Positions 36,658-44,231 of a stretch of DNA of 64,000 nt are shown one piece after another. The notes beneath the pieces are model-generated. The model made no database searches and was not told the origin of the DNA. It saw nothing but the letters and a program-made list of their open reading frames with translations. The first letter of the stretch is position 1, and the number at the start of each line of letters is the position of its first letter. Source of the DNA: Microbacterium sp. CGR2 (GTDB taxonomy: Bacteria; Actinomycetota; Actinomycetes; Actinomycetales; Microbacteriaceae); the NCBI RefSeq assembly GCF_003626735.1, contig NZ_RBHX01000001.1, positions 3,286,001-3,350,000 of the forward strand, written 5' to 3'. A program made the position numbers and the translations under genes.

Positions 36658-37035
36658 TCAGCGGCCGTCTTGGCGGCGGTCCCATCGGTCGTTCATGCGA
36701 TCCATGAACGAGGCCGAACTCTGCGGTTTCGACGGCGAACTCTGGCGCGGGACGGCGGTGCCGGGGGCGCGGCTCACCGGAGTGACGGCGACCATGACGC
36801 CGGCGAGCATCGCGGCGAAACCGACGACACCGACGACGATCCCCCACACGTCTCCGAGGATGACCCCGGCCACGAGACCGCCGACACCGGCAAGGAGGAG
36901 AAGCGCCCCGTAGACGAGGTTTCGATAGCTCAGCGCACGATCGCCCGAAGGCGCGCTCACGACGTCGGCGTCATTGTGCAGGAGATGGCGTTCCATCTCA
37001 TCGAGCAGACGCTGCTCCTGTTCGGAGAGTGGCAT
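36658..37035 (-). CDS. DUF3040 family membrane protein
   Basis: A 125-residue actinobacterial protein with the DUF3040 signature at its N-terminus (MPLSEQEQRLLDEMERHL), two adjacent transmembrane helices (about 38-56 and 61-80) and a basic, disordered C-terminus ending in FMDRMNDRWDRRQ. The start at 37035 has a GAGGGGG ribosome-binding site. In actinobacteria this family is often encoded near mraZ. The function is unknown, and the clustering with division genes is only suggestive. Confidence 0.82.
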   Translation of the reverse strand: MPLSEQEQRLLDEMERHLLHNDADVVSAPSGDRALSYRNLVYGALLLLAGVGGLVAGVILGDVWGIVVGVVGFAAMLAGVMVAVTPVSRAPGTAVPRQSSPSKPQSSASFMDRMNDRWDRRQDGR

Positions 37036-37119
37036 TTCGTCCCCCTCGGGTATGGTCCTTCTCATTCTACGCGCGCCGAAGCGCTCGAGGCTAGCCGTTC
37101 AGGGCCTCCTTGCTTTACG

Positions 37120-37125
37120 TATGCT
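37120..37125 (+). promoter_or_regulatory. Putative -10 (TATGCT) of leaderless polyprenyl synthase gene
   Basis: TATGCT ends 7 nt before the GTG at 37133. A weak TTCAGG lies 16 nt upstream as a possible -35. Confidence 0.45.
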
Positions 37126-37132
37126 GGGAGTC

Positions 37133-38221
37133 GTGCCGTCCCCCGCCTCTGTCCCCGACTTCGTCGCCGAACGCCTGGACCATTTTCTCTCCAGGATGCG
37201 AACGGAATCGGCCGACTACGGACCCGACGCCCTCGGCTTCCTCGACGCCGCCGCTGCGACACTCGACGGCGGTAAGCGCCTCCGCGCACGGTTCTGCCAT
37301 GCCGGCTGGCGGTCGATCGCGAGGTTCCGTGACCGCGACGCCCTCGAAAGCGAAGCACTCTGGGATGTCTGCGCCGCCCTGGAGATCTTCCAGTCCGCAG
37401 CGCTCGTCCACGACGACTTGATCGACAACTCCGATACCCGACGCGGTCGTCCGGCCGCGCATCGCGCGCTCGAGGAGTCGCACCGATCGGCCCGCTGGGC
37501 GGGCGACGCGGAAGCGTTCGGTCGAGCCTCCGCCGTGCTGCTCGGCGACCTGCTGGTGGCGTGGAGCGATGACCTCCTGGAATCCGCGCTCGATGGCCAC
37601 CCCCACGCGCGCACCGTCCGCTCCGAGTACGCCCGGATGCGGCGTGACGTGACGACCGGTCAGTTCCTGGACGTCGCGGAGGAGTCGGCGTGGAGGGTCA
37701 GCGCCGCCGAGAGCCACGCCGCGCGAGCCCTGCGGGTCGCGTCGTTGAAGTCCGCTCGCTACAGCATCGAGCAGCCCCTGGTGTTGGGCAGCGCGCTCGC
37801 TGGCGCCGACGACGACCAGGTCGCAGCCCTACGGCGCTTCGGACACCCCGTCGGGATGGCATTCCAGTTGCGGGATGACATCCTCGGTGTCTTCGGCGAT
37901 GCAGCCGTCACCGGGAAGCCGGCCGGCGACGACTTGCGCGAAGGGAAACGCACCGTCCTCGTCGCTCTCACCAGGGAAGCGCTGGACGCCTCCGCTCGGA
38001 GTGTGCTGGACGAGATGCTCGGCGACCGCGAACTCACCCGGGAACAGGTCTCGTTCGTGCAGGCGACTGTTGCGGATTCCGGAGCGCTCGACCGCGTGGA
38101 GGCCATGATCGCCGACTACGCGCGGGAAGCGGATCGGGCGCTGTCAGGGGCCCGCCTCGACAACGCCGCAGTCGGCGAACTGCGCGATCTTGCGCGCGCG
38201 GCCACGGTACGCTCCGCCTGA
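37133..38221 (+). CDS. Polyprenyl diphosphate synthase (trans-isoprenyl)
   Basis: Class I prenyltransferase of 362 residues condensing isopentenyl diphosphate with allylic diphosphates. The first Asp-rich motif is HDDLIDNSDTRRG near residue 91 and the second is LRDDILGVFGD near residue 247. GKRLRARF binds diphosphate. It resembles the mycobacterial IdsA2/GGPP-synthase group in the same neighbourhood (upstream of Rv2175c and pknL). Chain length cannot be read with confidence. GTG 37133 is preferred as start because TATGCT sits 7 nt upstream and homology begins there; ATG 37121 is the alternative. It diverges from the DUF3040 gene. Confidence 0.92.
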   Translation: MPSPASVPDFVAERLDHFLSRMRTESADYGPDALGFLDAAAATLDGGKRLRARFCHAGWRSIARFRDRDALESEALWDVCAALEIFQSAALVHDDLIDNSDTRRGRPAAHRALEESHRSARWAGDAEAFGRASAVLLGDLLVAWSDDLLESALDGHPHARTVRSEYARMRRDVTTGQFLDVAEESAWRVSAAESHAARALRVASLKSARYSIEQPLVLGSALAGADDDQVAALRRFGHPVGMAFQLRDDILGVFGDAAVTGKPAGDDLREGKRTVLVALTREALDASARSVLDEMLGDRELTREQVSFVQATVADSGALDRVEAMIADYAREADRALSGARLDNAAVGELRDLARAATVRSA

Positions 38222-38254
38222 GACGGTAGGCCTCGGAGTCGAAGCGTCGGCGAC

Positions 38255-38605
38255 TCAGGCGAGAGTGCGGGCCAGGCGGCGCACAGCGCTCTTGTGGCCG
38301 GCGAGGAGCGCATCGATCGGCGAACGGCCGAGACTTTCGTCTTCTGCGAGCAGCCAGTCGATCAGCTCATCGTCGGTGAAGCCCGCGTCCTGCAGCACGA
38401 TGATCGTCCCCCGCAGCGAACTGAGGGGAGCTCCGTCGACGATGAAGATCGACGGCACGGCGAACACCCCGGTGCGGCGCGATCCGACGAGGTAGTGGTC
38501 GTCGATCAACCGACGGACGCGGCCCAGCGGTTCGCCCAGAACCTCGACCAGGTCGGGCATCGTGAGCCACTCGGTGGCGGGGGTGACAGCTTCGTTCTCA
38601 GACAC
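38255..38605 (-). CDS. Rv2175c-like DNA-binding protein
   Basis: A 116-residue protein matching Rv2175c of M. tuberculosis: an N-terminal winged-helix region (EWLTMPDLVEVLGEPLGRVRRLIDDHYL, then GVFAVPSIFIVDG) and a C-terminal helical part (GFTDDELIDWLLAEDESLGRSPIDALLAGH). Rv2175c binds DNA and is a substrate of the Ser/Thr kinase PknL, which inhibits its binding. A PknL-like kinase lies two genes away at 39975, preserving that pairing. The N-terminus has Thr7 and Thr10, candidate phosphosites by analogy. It converges on the polyprenyl synthase gene. DNA targets are unknown. Confidence 0.82.
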   Translation of the reverse strand: MSENEAVTPATEWLTMPDLVEVLGEPLGRVRRLIDDHYLVGSRRTGVFAVPSIFIVDGAPLSSLRGTIIVLQDAGFTDDELIDWLLAEDESLGRSPIDALLAGHKSAVRRLARTLA

Positions 38606-38643
38606 GTTGCCACTATCTCACCTTCGATGAGATGCCGCATGTC

Positions 38644-38715
38644 GACACTTCCGTCACACGCGTCACTTCTGTCACTTCAGTTGACTTCCGTTTACTTCCG
38701 TGTCAGCGTGAAGTG
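38644..38715 (+). promoter_or_regulatory. Phased GTCAC / ACTTC repeat array upstream of LysM gene
   Basis: GTCAC occurs at 38653, 38662 and 38671 (exact 9-bp period) and ACTTC at 38647, 38665, 38674, 38684 and 38694 (9-18 bp period), followed by GTGTCA at 38700 and an inverted GAAGTG at 38710. This covers most of the gap before the LysM gene and looks like a multi-site operator. GTCACA-type direct repeats are known for MtrA, which controls cell-wall hydrolase genes; that assignment is an inference. Confidence 0.55.
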
Positions 38716-38732
38716 CTCGAAAAGGGGGAACC

Positions 38733-39896
38733 TTGAGACAGATCACCGCCACGCGACGTACGCGATATCTCCAGCTCGGCATGCCGGCCGCAGTCCTCGG
38801 CACGCTTGCCGGGACTCTGGTCGCAGCGCCCGCCCAGGCCGCTTCGGCAGCTGCCATCGAGCCCCACCGTTCTGCACAAGCACGGGTCGTGCCCGCTCAG
38901 GTCCCGCCGTCGAGCTACCAGGTCCAGCCGGGCGACACGGTGTGGGCGATCGCCGAGCGATTCGGTCTTCGCACCGGCGATCTGCTCGCCTGGAACGGAC
39001 TTTCGCCGCGTTCGGTCATCCACCCCGGGCAGACCCTGACCCTGCGAACGCCCGCGGCCGCCTCCGTCCCGGCGCCGGCCCCCGTCAGGACGACCGCCTC
39101 CTCGCACACCGTGGCGGCCGGCGACACCGTCTACGCGATCGCGCAGAAGCACGGCACCACCGTCGACGCCGTGCTGGCCGCGAACGGCCTCACGAAGGCG
39201 TCGATCATCTATCCCGGCCAGAAGCTCGTGCTCTCTGAATCGTCCGCTGCGACGACAGCGCCGGCCGCGGCGCCTGTCGCACCCGCGGCCGCCGCAGCCT
39301 CCGCGACGCACACCGTCGTCGCCGGCGACACCGTCTTCGGCATCGCGCAGAAGCACGGCACGACGCCGCAGTCCCTCTTCGCGCTCAACGGTCTCACTTC
39401 CTCCTCCGTCATCTACCCGGGCCAGAAGCTCACCGTTCGGGCGAAGCCCGCGGCGGAGGCGGCGTCGGTGAGGGGACAGCGCACGGCCGCTCTCACCGCC
39501 GAGCAGGCGTCGAACGCCGCACGGATCATCCGGATCGGTCGCGAGCTCGGCGTCTCCGACCGCGGCATCGCCATCGCACTCGCGACCGGCATGGTCGAGT
39601 CGAGCCTGCGCAATCTGCACGGCGGTGACCGCGACTCGCTCGGCGTCTTCCAGCAGCGCCCGAGCATGGGATGGGGAACCCCGGACCAGATCATGGACGC
39701 GGACCGCAGCACCCGGGTGTTCTACGGCGGACAGAGCGACCCCAACGGCCAGGCGACGCGCGGCCTTCTCGACATCGCGGGATGGGAGAGCATGTCGTTC
39801 ACCGACGCCGCTCAGGCGGTGCAGATCTCGGCCTATCCGACCCGTTACGGCCAGTGGGAGACGCAGGCATATGCCTGGCTCGGCCTTCATGGCTGA
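38733..39896 (+). CDS. Secreted three-LysM protein with lytic-transglycosylase-like C-terminus
   Basis: A 387-residue exported protein with TTG start and strong AAAGGGGG ribosome-binding site. The signal peptide covers about 1-37 (AAPAQA cleavage). Three LysM domains follow (about 62-105, 124-167, 192-237; PGDTVWAIAERFG, AGDTVYAIAQKHG, AGDTVFGIAQKHG) separated by Ala/Pro-rich linkers. The C-terminal domain (about 260-387: IALATGMVESSLRNLHGGDRD then LGVFQQRPSMGWGTP) resembles the lysozyme-like domain of actinobacterial cell-wall proteins, with Glu in VESSLRN as candidate catalytic residue. It likely binds and perhaps cleaves peptidoglycan. The gene lies between the Rv2175c-like gene and the kinase gene. 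Confidence 0.85.
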   Translation: MRQITATRRTRYLQLGMPAAVLGTLAGTLVAAPAQAASAAAIEPHRSAQARVVPAQVPPSSYQVQPGDTVWAIAERFGLRTGDLLAWNGLSPRSVIHPGQTLTLRTPAAASVPAPAPVRTTASSHTVAAGDTVYAIAQKHGTTVDAVLAANGLTKASIIYPGQKLVLSESSAATTAPAAAPVAPAAAAASATHTVVAGDTVFGIAQKHGTTPQSLFALNGLTSSSVIYPGQKLTVRAKPAAEAASVRGQRTAALTAEQASNAARIIRIGRELGVSDRGIAIALATGMVESSLRNLHGGDRDSLGVFQQRPSMGWGTPDQIMDADRSTRVFYGGQSDPNGQATRGLLDIAGWESMSFTDAAQAVQISAYPTRYGQWETQAYAWLGLHG

Positions 39897-39962
39897 GCTC
39901 CTCCCAGAAAACCGGCAGGCTCCAGGGGTGAGCCGCTCCCCGGGCTTTCAGGCAGTTCTCCA

Positions 39963-39968
39963 TAGAAT
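39963..39968 (+). promoter_or_regulatory. Putative -10 (TAGAAT) of leaderless kinase gene
   Basis: TAGAAT ends 6 nt before the GTG at 39975. No Shine-Dalgarno lies between. Confidence 0.45.
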
Positions 39969-39974
39969 TCTGTC

Positions 39975-41918
39975 GTGACGTCCAATCAGCAAGCCGACCC
40001 CCTCATCGGGCGGCTTGTCGACGGCCGTTACCGCGTTCGCGCACGAATCGCTCGTGGCGGGATGGCGACGGTGTACGTCGCCACCGATCTTCGCCTCGAG
40101 CGCCGCATCGCACTGAAGGTCATGCACGCGCACCTCAGCGACGACTCCGCCTTCCAAAGTCGGTTCATCCAAGAGGCTCGGGCCGCCGCGCGGCTCGCCG
40201 ATCCGCACGTGGTCAACGTCTTCGACCAGGGCCAGGACGGCGAGCTCGCCTACCTCGTGATGGAGTACCTGCCCGGCATCACGCTCCGTGAGCTGATGCG
40301 TGAGCAGAAGCGGCTGACGATCCCCCAGACCATCACGATCATGGACGCCATCCTCGCGGGCCTCTCCGCTGCCCACCGCGCCGGTATCGTGCACCGCGAC
40401 GTGAAGCCGGAGAACGTCCTGCTGGCCGAGGACGGCCGCATCAAGATCGGCGACTTCGGCCTGGCGCGCGCGACGACCGCGAACACGGCGACCGGCCAGC
40501 AGCTGCTCGGAACGATCGCGTATCTCGCTCCGGAACTCGTGACACGAGGCACAGCCGACGCCCGGAGCGACATCTATGCGCTCGGCATCATGCTCTACGA
40601 GATGCTGGTCGGCGAGCAGCCCTACAAGGGCGAGCAGCCGATGCAGATCGCCTTCCAGCACGCCACCGAGTCGGTGCCGCGACCGAGCGTCCGCAATCCC
40701 GCCGTTCCCGAGCAGCTCGACGAGCTCGTGCTGTGGGCGACCGAGAAGTCCCCGGATGAACGCCCGGACGACGCGCAGCAGATGCTCGAGCGGCTTCGCG
40801 AGATCGAACGCGATCTGGGCATCGCACCCGCCGTCGCCGCCGCCACCACTTCCCAGCGCAGCCAGGCGGACTCCGGCGATCTCACCAAGGTGATGCCCAG
40901 CACGATGGTCATCGCCGATCCGACGGCGCCCGTGGCCCCGGCGATCGACAACGCGACCGTGCTGCGCCGACGAGCATCGAAGCGTCGCGCCCGCGGCGCG
41001 TTCCTTCTCACGCTGGTGCTGTTGCTGGCTGTGCTCGCCGGCGGTGTGGGCTGGTGGTTCGGGTCCGGGCCAGGTTCGCTCGTGGCCGTTCCCGCGGTCG
41101 CCGGTGGGAGCTACGACGACGCCGCGGCCGCGTTGACGGCGGAAGGCTTCGTGCCGGTGCGGGGCGAGGAGAACTCGATCGATGTCGCTGCCGACACCGT
41201 CATCCGCACCGATCCCGACACGGGCGCACGGCTCGACAAGGGAGCAGAGGTGACCGTCTTCGTCTCGGTCGGCCCGTCGTCTCATGCCGTCGAGACGCTC
41301 AACGGGAAGACGGAGAGCGAAGCGAGAGACTACCTGAGCGAGATCAGCGTCAACGTCACCGACGATCCCCTGATCCTCTTCTCGGATGCCGACGACGGAG
41401 TCGTCATCAATGCCTACGTCACACCGCGCGACGGCGGCGAGGTGTATCAGTGCAGCGAGGGATGCGACCTCCGCGAGGACGACACCGTCGAACTCTACGT
41501 CTCGGCCGGCGCCTTCCCGGATGTATCCGGCATGGGGCTGGACGAAGCGACCAAGACCCTGACCGACAAGGGACTGCAGGTCACCGACGAGCCGAGCTAC
41601 CAGTTCAGCGATGCGAACGAGGGAGTCGTGCTCGGTGTCGCCGATCGCGCGGAAGAGGGCAACTGGCGTCCGGGCGACAGCGTGCAGCTGATCGTCTCGA
41701 AGGGGCCGGAACTCTTCCCGGTTCCGAACGTCGCCGACAGGACTCTGGGAGAGGCGAAGCAGATCCTGGAGGACAACGGCTTCTCCGCCTCCTACGCACC
41801 GTGGGGCGACCTCCCGGGCTTCGCCGAGCTCGCCACCGTCACAGGCCAGGATCCCGGCCCGGACGGGTCACTTCCCCGTGGCGGCACCGTGAACCTGTCG
41901 ATCCAACTCAGCGGCTGA
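39975..41918 (+). CDS. pknL: PASTA-domain Ser/Thr protein kinase (PknL position)
   Basis: Receptor-type eukaryotic-like kinase of 647 residues. The kinase domain (about 18-275) has the Gly-rich loop IARGGMATVYVA, Lys48 in ALKVM, catalytic HRDVKPEN near residue 142, DFG near residue 160 and APE in YLAPELV. A juxtamembrane stretch, one helix (about 343-362) and four PASTA repeats follow (about 368-435, 436-512, 513-578, 579-647). PASTA 2 carries a Cys-x3-Cys insertion (YQCSEGCDLRED). The gene sits where mycobacteria have pknL, with the Rv2175c-like substrate nearby, but mycobacterial PknL lacks PASTA domains. Muropeptide sensing is inferred from the PASTA family. Confidence 0.9.
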   Translation: MTSNQQADPLIGRLVDGRYRVRARIARGGMATVYVATDLRLERRIALKVMHAHLSDDSAFQSRFIQEARAAARLADPHVVNVFDQGQDGELAYLVMEYLPGITLRELMREQKRLTIPQTITIMDAILAGLSAAHRAGIVHRDVKPENVLLAEDGRIKIGDFGLARATTANTATGQQLLGTIAYLAPELVTRGTADARSDIYALGIMLYEMLVGEQPYKGEQPMQIAFQHATESVPRPSVRNPAVPEQLDELVLWATEKSPDERPDDAQQMLERLREIERDLGIAPAVAAATTSQRSQADSGDLTKVMPSTMVIADPTAPVAPAIDNATVLRRRASKRRARGAFLLTLVLLLAVLAGGVGWWFGSGPGSLVAVPAVAGGSYDDAAAALTAEGFVPVRGEENSIDVAADTVIRTDPDTGARLDKGAEVTVFVSVGPSSHAVETLNGKTESEARDYLSEISVNVTDDPLILFSDADDGVVINAYVTPRDGGEVYQCSEGCDLREDDTVELYVSAGAFPDVSGMGLDEATKTLTDKGLQVTDEPSYQFSDANEGVVLGVADRAEEGNWRPGDSVQLIVSKGPELFPVPNVADRTLGEAKQILEDNGFSASYAPWGDLPGFAELATVTGQDPGPDGSLPRGGTVNLSIQLSG

Positions 41919-41957
41919 GCCTGGGCGGCAGCCCGAGCCGCCAGACCGCGAACAGAA

Positions 41958-41989
41958 AGAACCGCCTTCCTCTCGAGGAAGGCGGTTCT
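41958..41989. terminator. Bidirectional hairpin between kinase gene and aroG
   Basis: A near-perfect 15-bp inverted repeat (41958-41972 with 41975-41989) between two convergent genes. Confidence 0.85.
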
Positions 41990-42002
41990 CTGCTCCTGCG
42001 TG

Positions 42003-43343
42003 TCAGCGGTTCTCGAGCTCCTCAGCCACGAGGAAGGCCAGCTCCAGGGACTGCATGTGGTTCAGGCGCGGATCGCAGAGGCTCTCGTACCGGGTGGCGA
42101 GGGCAGCCTCGTCGATGTGCTCCGAGCCGCCGAGGCACTCGGTGACGTCGTCACCGGTGAGCTCGACGTGGATGCCGCCGGGGAAGGTACCGACTGCCCG
42201 GTGCGCCTCGAAGAACCCGCGGACCTCGTCGACGACATCATCGAATCGGCGCGTCTTGTAGCCGGTCGGCGTGGTGATCCCGTTGCCGTGCATCGGGTCG
42301 GTGACCCACAGCGGCTGTGCACCCGAATCCCGCACCGCTTCCAGCAGCGGCGGCAGGGCGTCACGGATCTTGCCCGCCCCCATCCGCGTGATGAAGGTCA
42401 GACGCCCGGGCTCGCGGTTCGGGTCGAGCTTGTCGATCAGTGCGAGCGCGGTGTCGGGAGACGTCGTCGGGCCCAGCTTCACTCCGATGGGGTTTCGGAT
42501 CTTCGAGAAGTAGTCGACGTGCGCACCGTCGAGGTCGCGCGTGCGCTCACCGATCCAGAGGAAGTGCGCCGACGTGTTGTACGGAGTGTCGGTACGTGAG
42601 TCGATGCGCGTCATCGGACGCTCGTAGTCCATCAGGAGGCCTTCGTGCCCGGTGAAGAACTCGACGCGCTTGAGTTCATCGAAGTCGGCGCCGGCCGCCT
42701 CCATGAAGTTGATCGCGCGATCGATCTCGGCCGCCATGCGCTCGTAGCGCTGGTTGGCGGGGTTCTGCGCGAAGCCCTTGTTCCAGGAGTGCACTTCACG
42801 AAGATCGGCGAAACCACCCTGGGTGAACGCGCGGATGAGGTTCAGGGTCGAGACGGCGGTGTGGTAGCCCTGGAGCAGCCGGTTCGGGTCAGCGCGGCGA
42901 GAGCCCTCGGTGAAGTCGTAGCCGTTGACGATGTCGCCCCGGTAGGCGGGAAGCGTGACGTCGCCCCGCGTCTCGTTGTCACTCGACCGCGGCTTGGCGA
43001 ACTGCCCGGCCATGCGCCCCATCTTGACGATGGGCATCGAGGCGCCGTACGTGAGGACGACCGCCATCTGCAGCACCGTCTTGATGCGGTTGCGGATCTG
43101 CTCGGCCGTCGCTCCCGCGAAGGTCTCGGCGCAGTCGCCGCCCTGTAGGAGGAAGGCTTTGCCGGATGCGGCGCGCGCGAGGCGATCCCGGAGGTTGTCG
43201 ACCTCGCCCGCGAATACCAGCGGGGGCAGCGCGGCGATCTGGCGGGAGACGTCGGCGACGGCATCCGCGTCGGGCCACTGCGGCTGCTGCTTGATGGGAA
43301 GCGAGCGCCAGGCATCAAGGGCGTCGATGTGGTGCGGGAGCAT
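42003..43343 (-). CDS. aroG: Class II DAHP synthase
   Basis: First enzyme of the shikimate pathway, condensing phosphoenolpyruvate and erythrose 4-phosphate. The 446-residue protein is the plant-like class II type found in mycobacteria: LLQGGDCAETF (metal/PEP-binding Cys), KMGRMAGQFAKPRS, GYDFTEGSRR, HSWNKGF, THFLWIGERTR-like segment SAHFLWIGERTRDLDGAH, WVTDPMHGN and GGIHVELTGDDVTECLGG. TAGGCT stands 6 nt upstream of the ATG together with GGAGGA, so both leaderless and Shine-Dalgarno readings are possible. The position downstream of the kinase gene matches Rv2178c. Confidence 0.96.
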   Translation of the reverse strand: MLPHHIDALDAWRSLPIKQQPQWPDADAVADVSRQIAALPPLVFAGEVDNLRDRLARAASGKAFLLQGGDCAETFAGATAEQIRNRIKTVLQMAVVLTYGASMPIVKMGRMAGQFAKPRSSDNETRGDVTLPAYRGDIVNGYDFTEGSRRADPNRLLQGYHTAVSTLNLIRAFTQGGFADLREVHSWNKGFAQNPANQRYERMAAEIDRAINFMEAAGADFDELKRVEFFTGHEGLLMDYERPMTRIDSRTDTPYNTSAHFLWIGERTRDLDGAHVDYFSKIRNPIGVKLGPTTSPDTALALIDKLDPNREPGRLTFITRMGAGKIRDALPPLLEAVRDSGAQPLWVTDPMHGNGITTPTGYKTRRFDDVVDEVRGFFEAHRAVGTFPGGIHVELTGDDVTECLGGSEHIDEAALATRYESLCDPRLNHMQSLELAFLVAEELENR

Positions 43344-43349
43344 TCCTCC

Positions 43350-43355
43350 AGCCTA
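43350..43355 (-). promoter_or_regulatory. Putative -10 (TAGGCT) of aroG
   Basis: TAGGCT on the minus strand ends 6 nt before the aroG ATG. The 6-nt spacer itself reads GGAGGA. Confidence 0.45.
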
Positions 43356-43380
43356 CCGGTCGGCGTGCGGCCGAGATGCT

Positions 43381-44079
43381 CTAGGAGCCCCGTGTGACGC
43401 GGGCGGGAACGCGATCCTTCACGGTCGATGCATACACGTCTTCATACTCCTGCTGCCCCAGCCGCTGCAGGGCCACCATGATCTCATCGGTGACCGAGCG
43501 GAGGATGTACCGGTCGTTCTCCATACCTTCGTATCGGGAGAAATCGAGCGGCTCACCGATCACGATCCCGACGCGCATCACACGGGGAACCCGGCGTCCG
43601 ATGGGCATGGCGGTGTCGGTGTCGACCATGATCACCGGGACGACAGGCACCTTCGCTTCGAGCGCCATGCGCGCGATGCCCGTGCGGCCTCGATACAGCT
43701 TGCCGTCGGGGCTGCGGGTGCCCTCGGGATAGATTCCGAGCAGGTCACCGCCCCCCAGCACCTGGAGGCCGGTGTTCAGAGACGCCTCTGATGCCTTTCC
43801 GCCGGAGCGGTCGATCGGGATCTGACCCGTCGCCTTCATGAAGAACTTGGTGGCGACCCCCTTGATGCCGCGCCCGGTGAAGTAGTCGCTCTTGGCGAGG
43901 AAGGACATCGACCGGTCGATCACCAGCGGAAGAAAGATGGAGTCGGCGAACGAGAGGTGGTTGCTGGCGAGGATGGCCGCACCGCTCGCGGGCACGTTGT
44001 TGCGCCCCACGATCCAGGGGCGAAAGATCCCCTTGACCACAGGGCCGATCACGACGTACTTCATCAGCCAGTAGAACAT
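43381..44079 (-). CDS. PlsC-like 1-acylglycerol-3-phosphate acyltransferase
   Basis: A 232-residue acyltransferase of the LPLAT family, probably acylating lysophosphatidic acid in phospholipid synthesis. The catalytic HX4D is HLSFAD at residues 41-46, and the glycerophosphate-binding motif YPEGTRSPDG lies near residue 125. A hydrophobic N-terminal helix (MFYWLMKYVVIGPVVKGIF) probably attaches it to the membrane. ATG 44079 is preferred to the upstream start because homology begins there and TAGACT lies 8 nt upstream. It follows the position of Rv2182c in mycobacteria, between aroG and fadD15. Confidence 0.88.
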   Translation of the reverse strand: MFYWLMKYVVIGPVVKGIFRPWIVGRNNVPASGAAILASNHLSFADSIFLPLVIDRSMSFLAKSDYFTGRGIKGVATKFFMKATGQIPIDRSGGKASEASLNTGLQVLGGGDLLGIYPEGTRSPDGKLYRGRTGIARMALEAKVPVVPVIMVDTDTAMPIGRRVPRVMRVGIVIGEPLDFSRYEGMENDRYILRSVTDEIMVALQRLGQQEYEDVYASTVKDRVPARVTRGS

Positions 44080-44087
44080 CGAGGTGA

Positions 44088-44093
44088 AGTCTA
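44088..44093 (-). promoter_or_regulatory. Putative -10 (TAGACT) of plsC-like gene
   Basis: TAGACT on the minus strand ends 8 nt before the ATG at 44079; no Shine-Dalgarno is visible. Confidence 0.35.
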
Positions 44094-44184
44094 GCGCCGC
44101 CCTCGGCATCCGCTTCCGTCTTCTCTGCGGGCATCCGGTGATCGCGACTGAGTGTCACCTTCTGTGCGACGGGGTCCCATGCCC

Positions 44185-44190
44185 TAGACT
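44185..44190 (+). promoter_or_regulatory. Putative fadD promoter -10 (TAGACT)
   Basis: TAGACT lies about 41 nt upstream of the ligase GTG. The short leader contains AAGGAG. The -35 is weak. Confidence 0.4.
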
Positions 44191-44231
44191 CGGGATCATA
44201 CCCGTGCCTGACCGGTACCGAAGGAGCTGCC

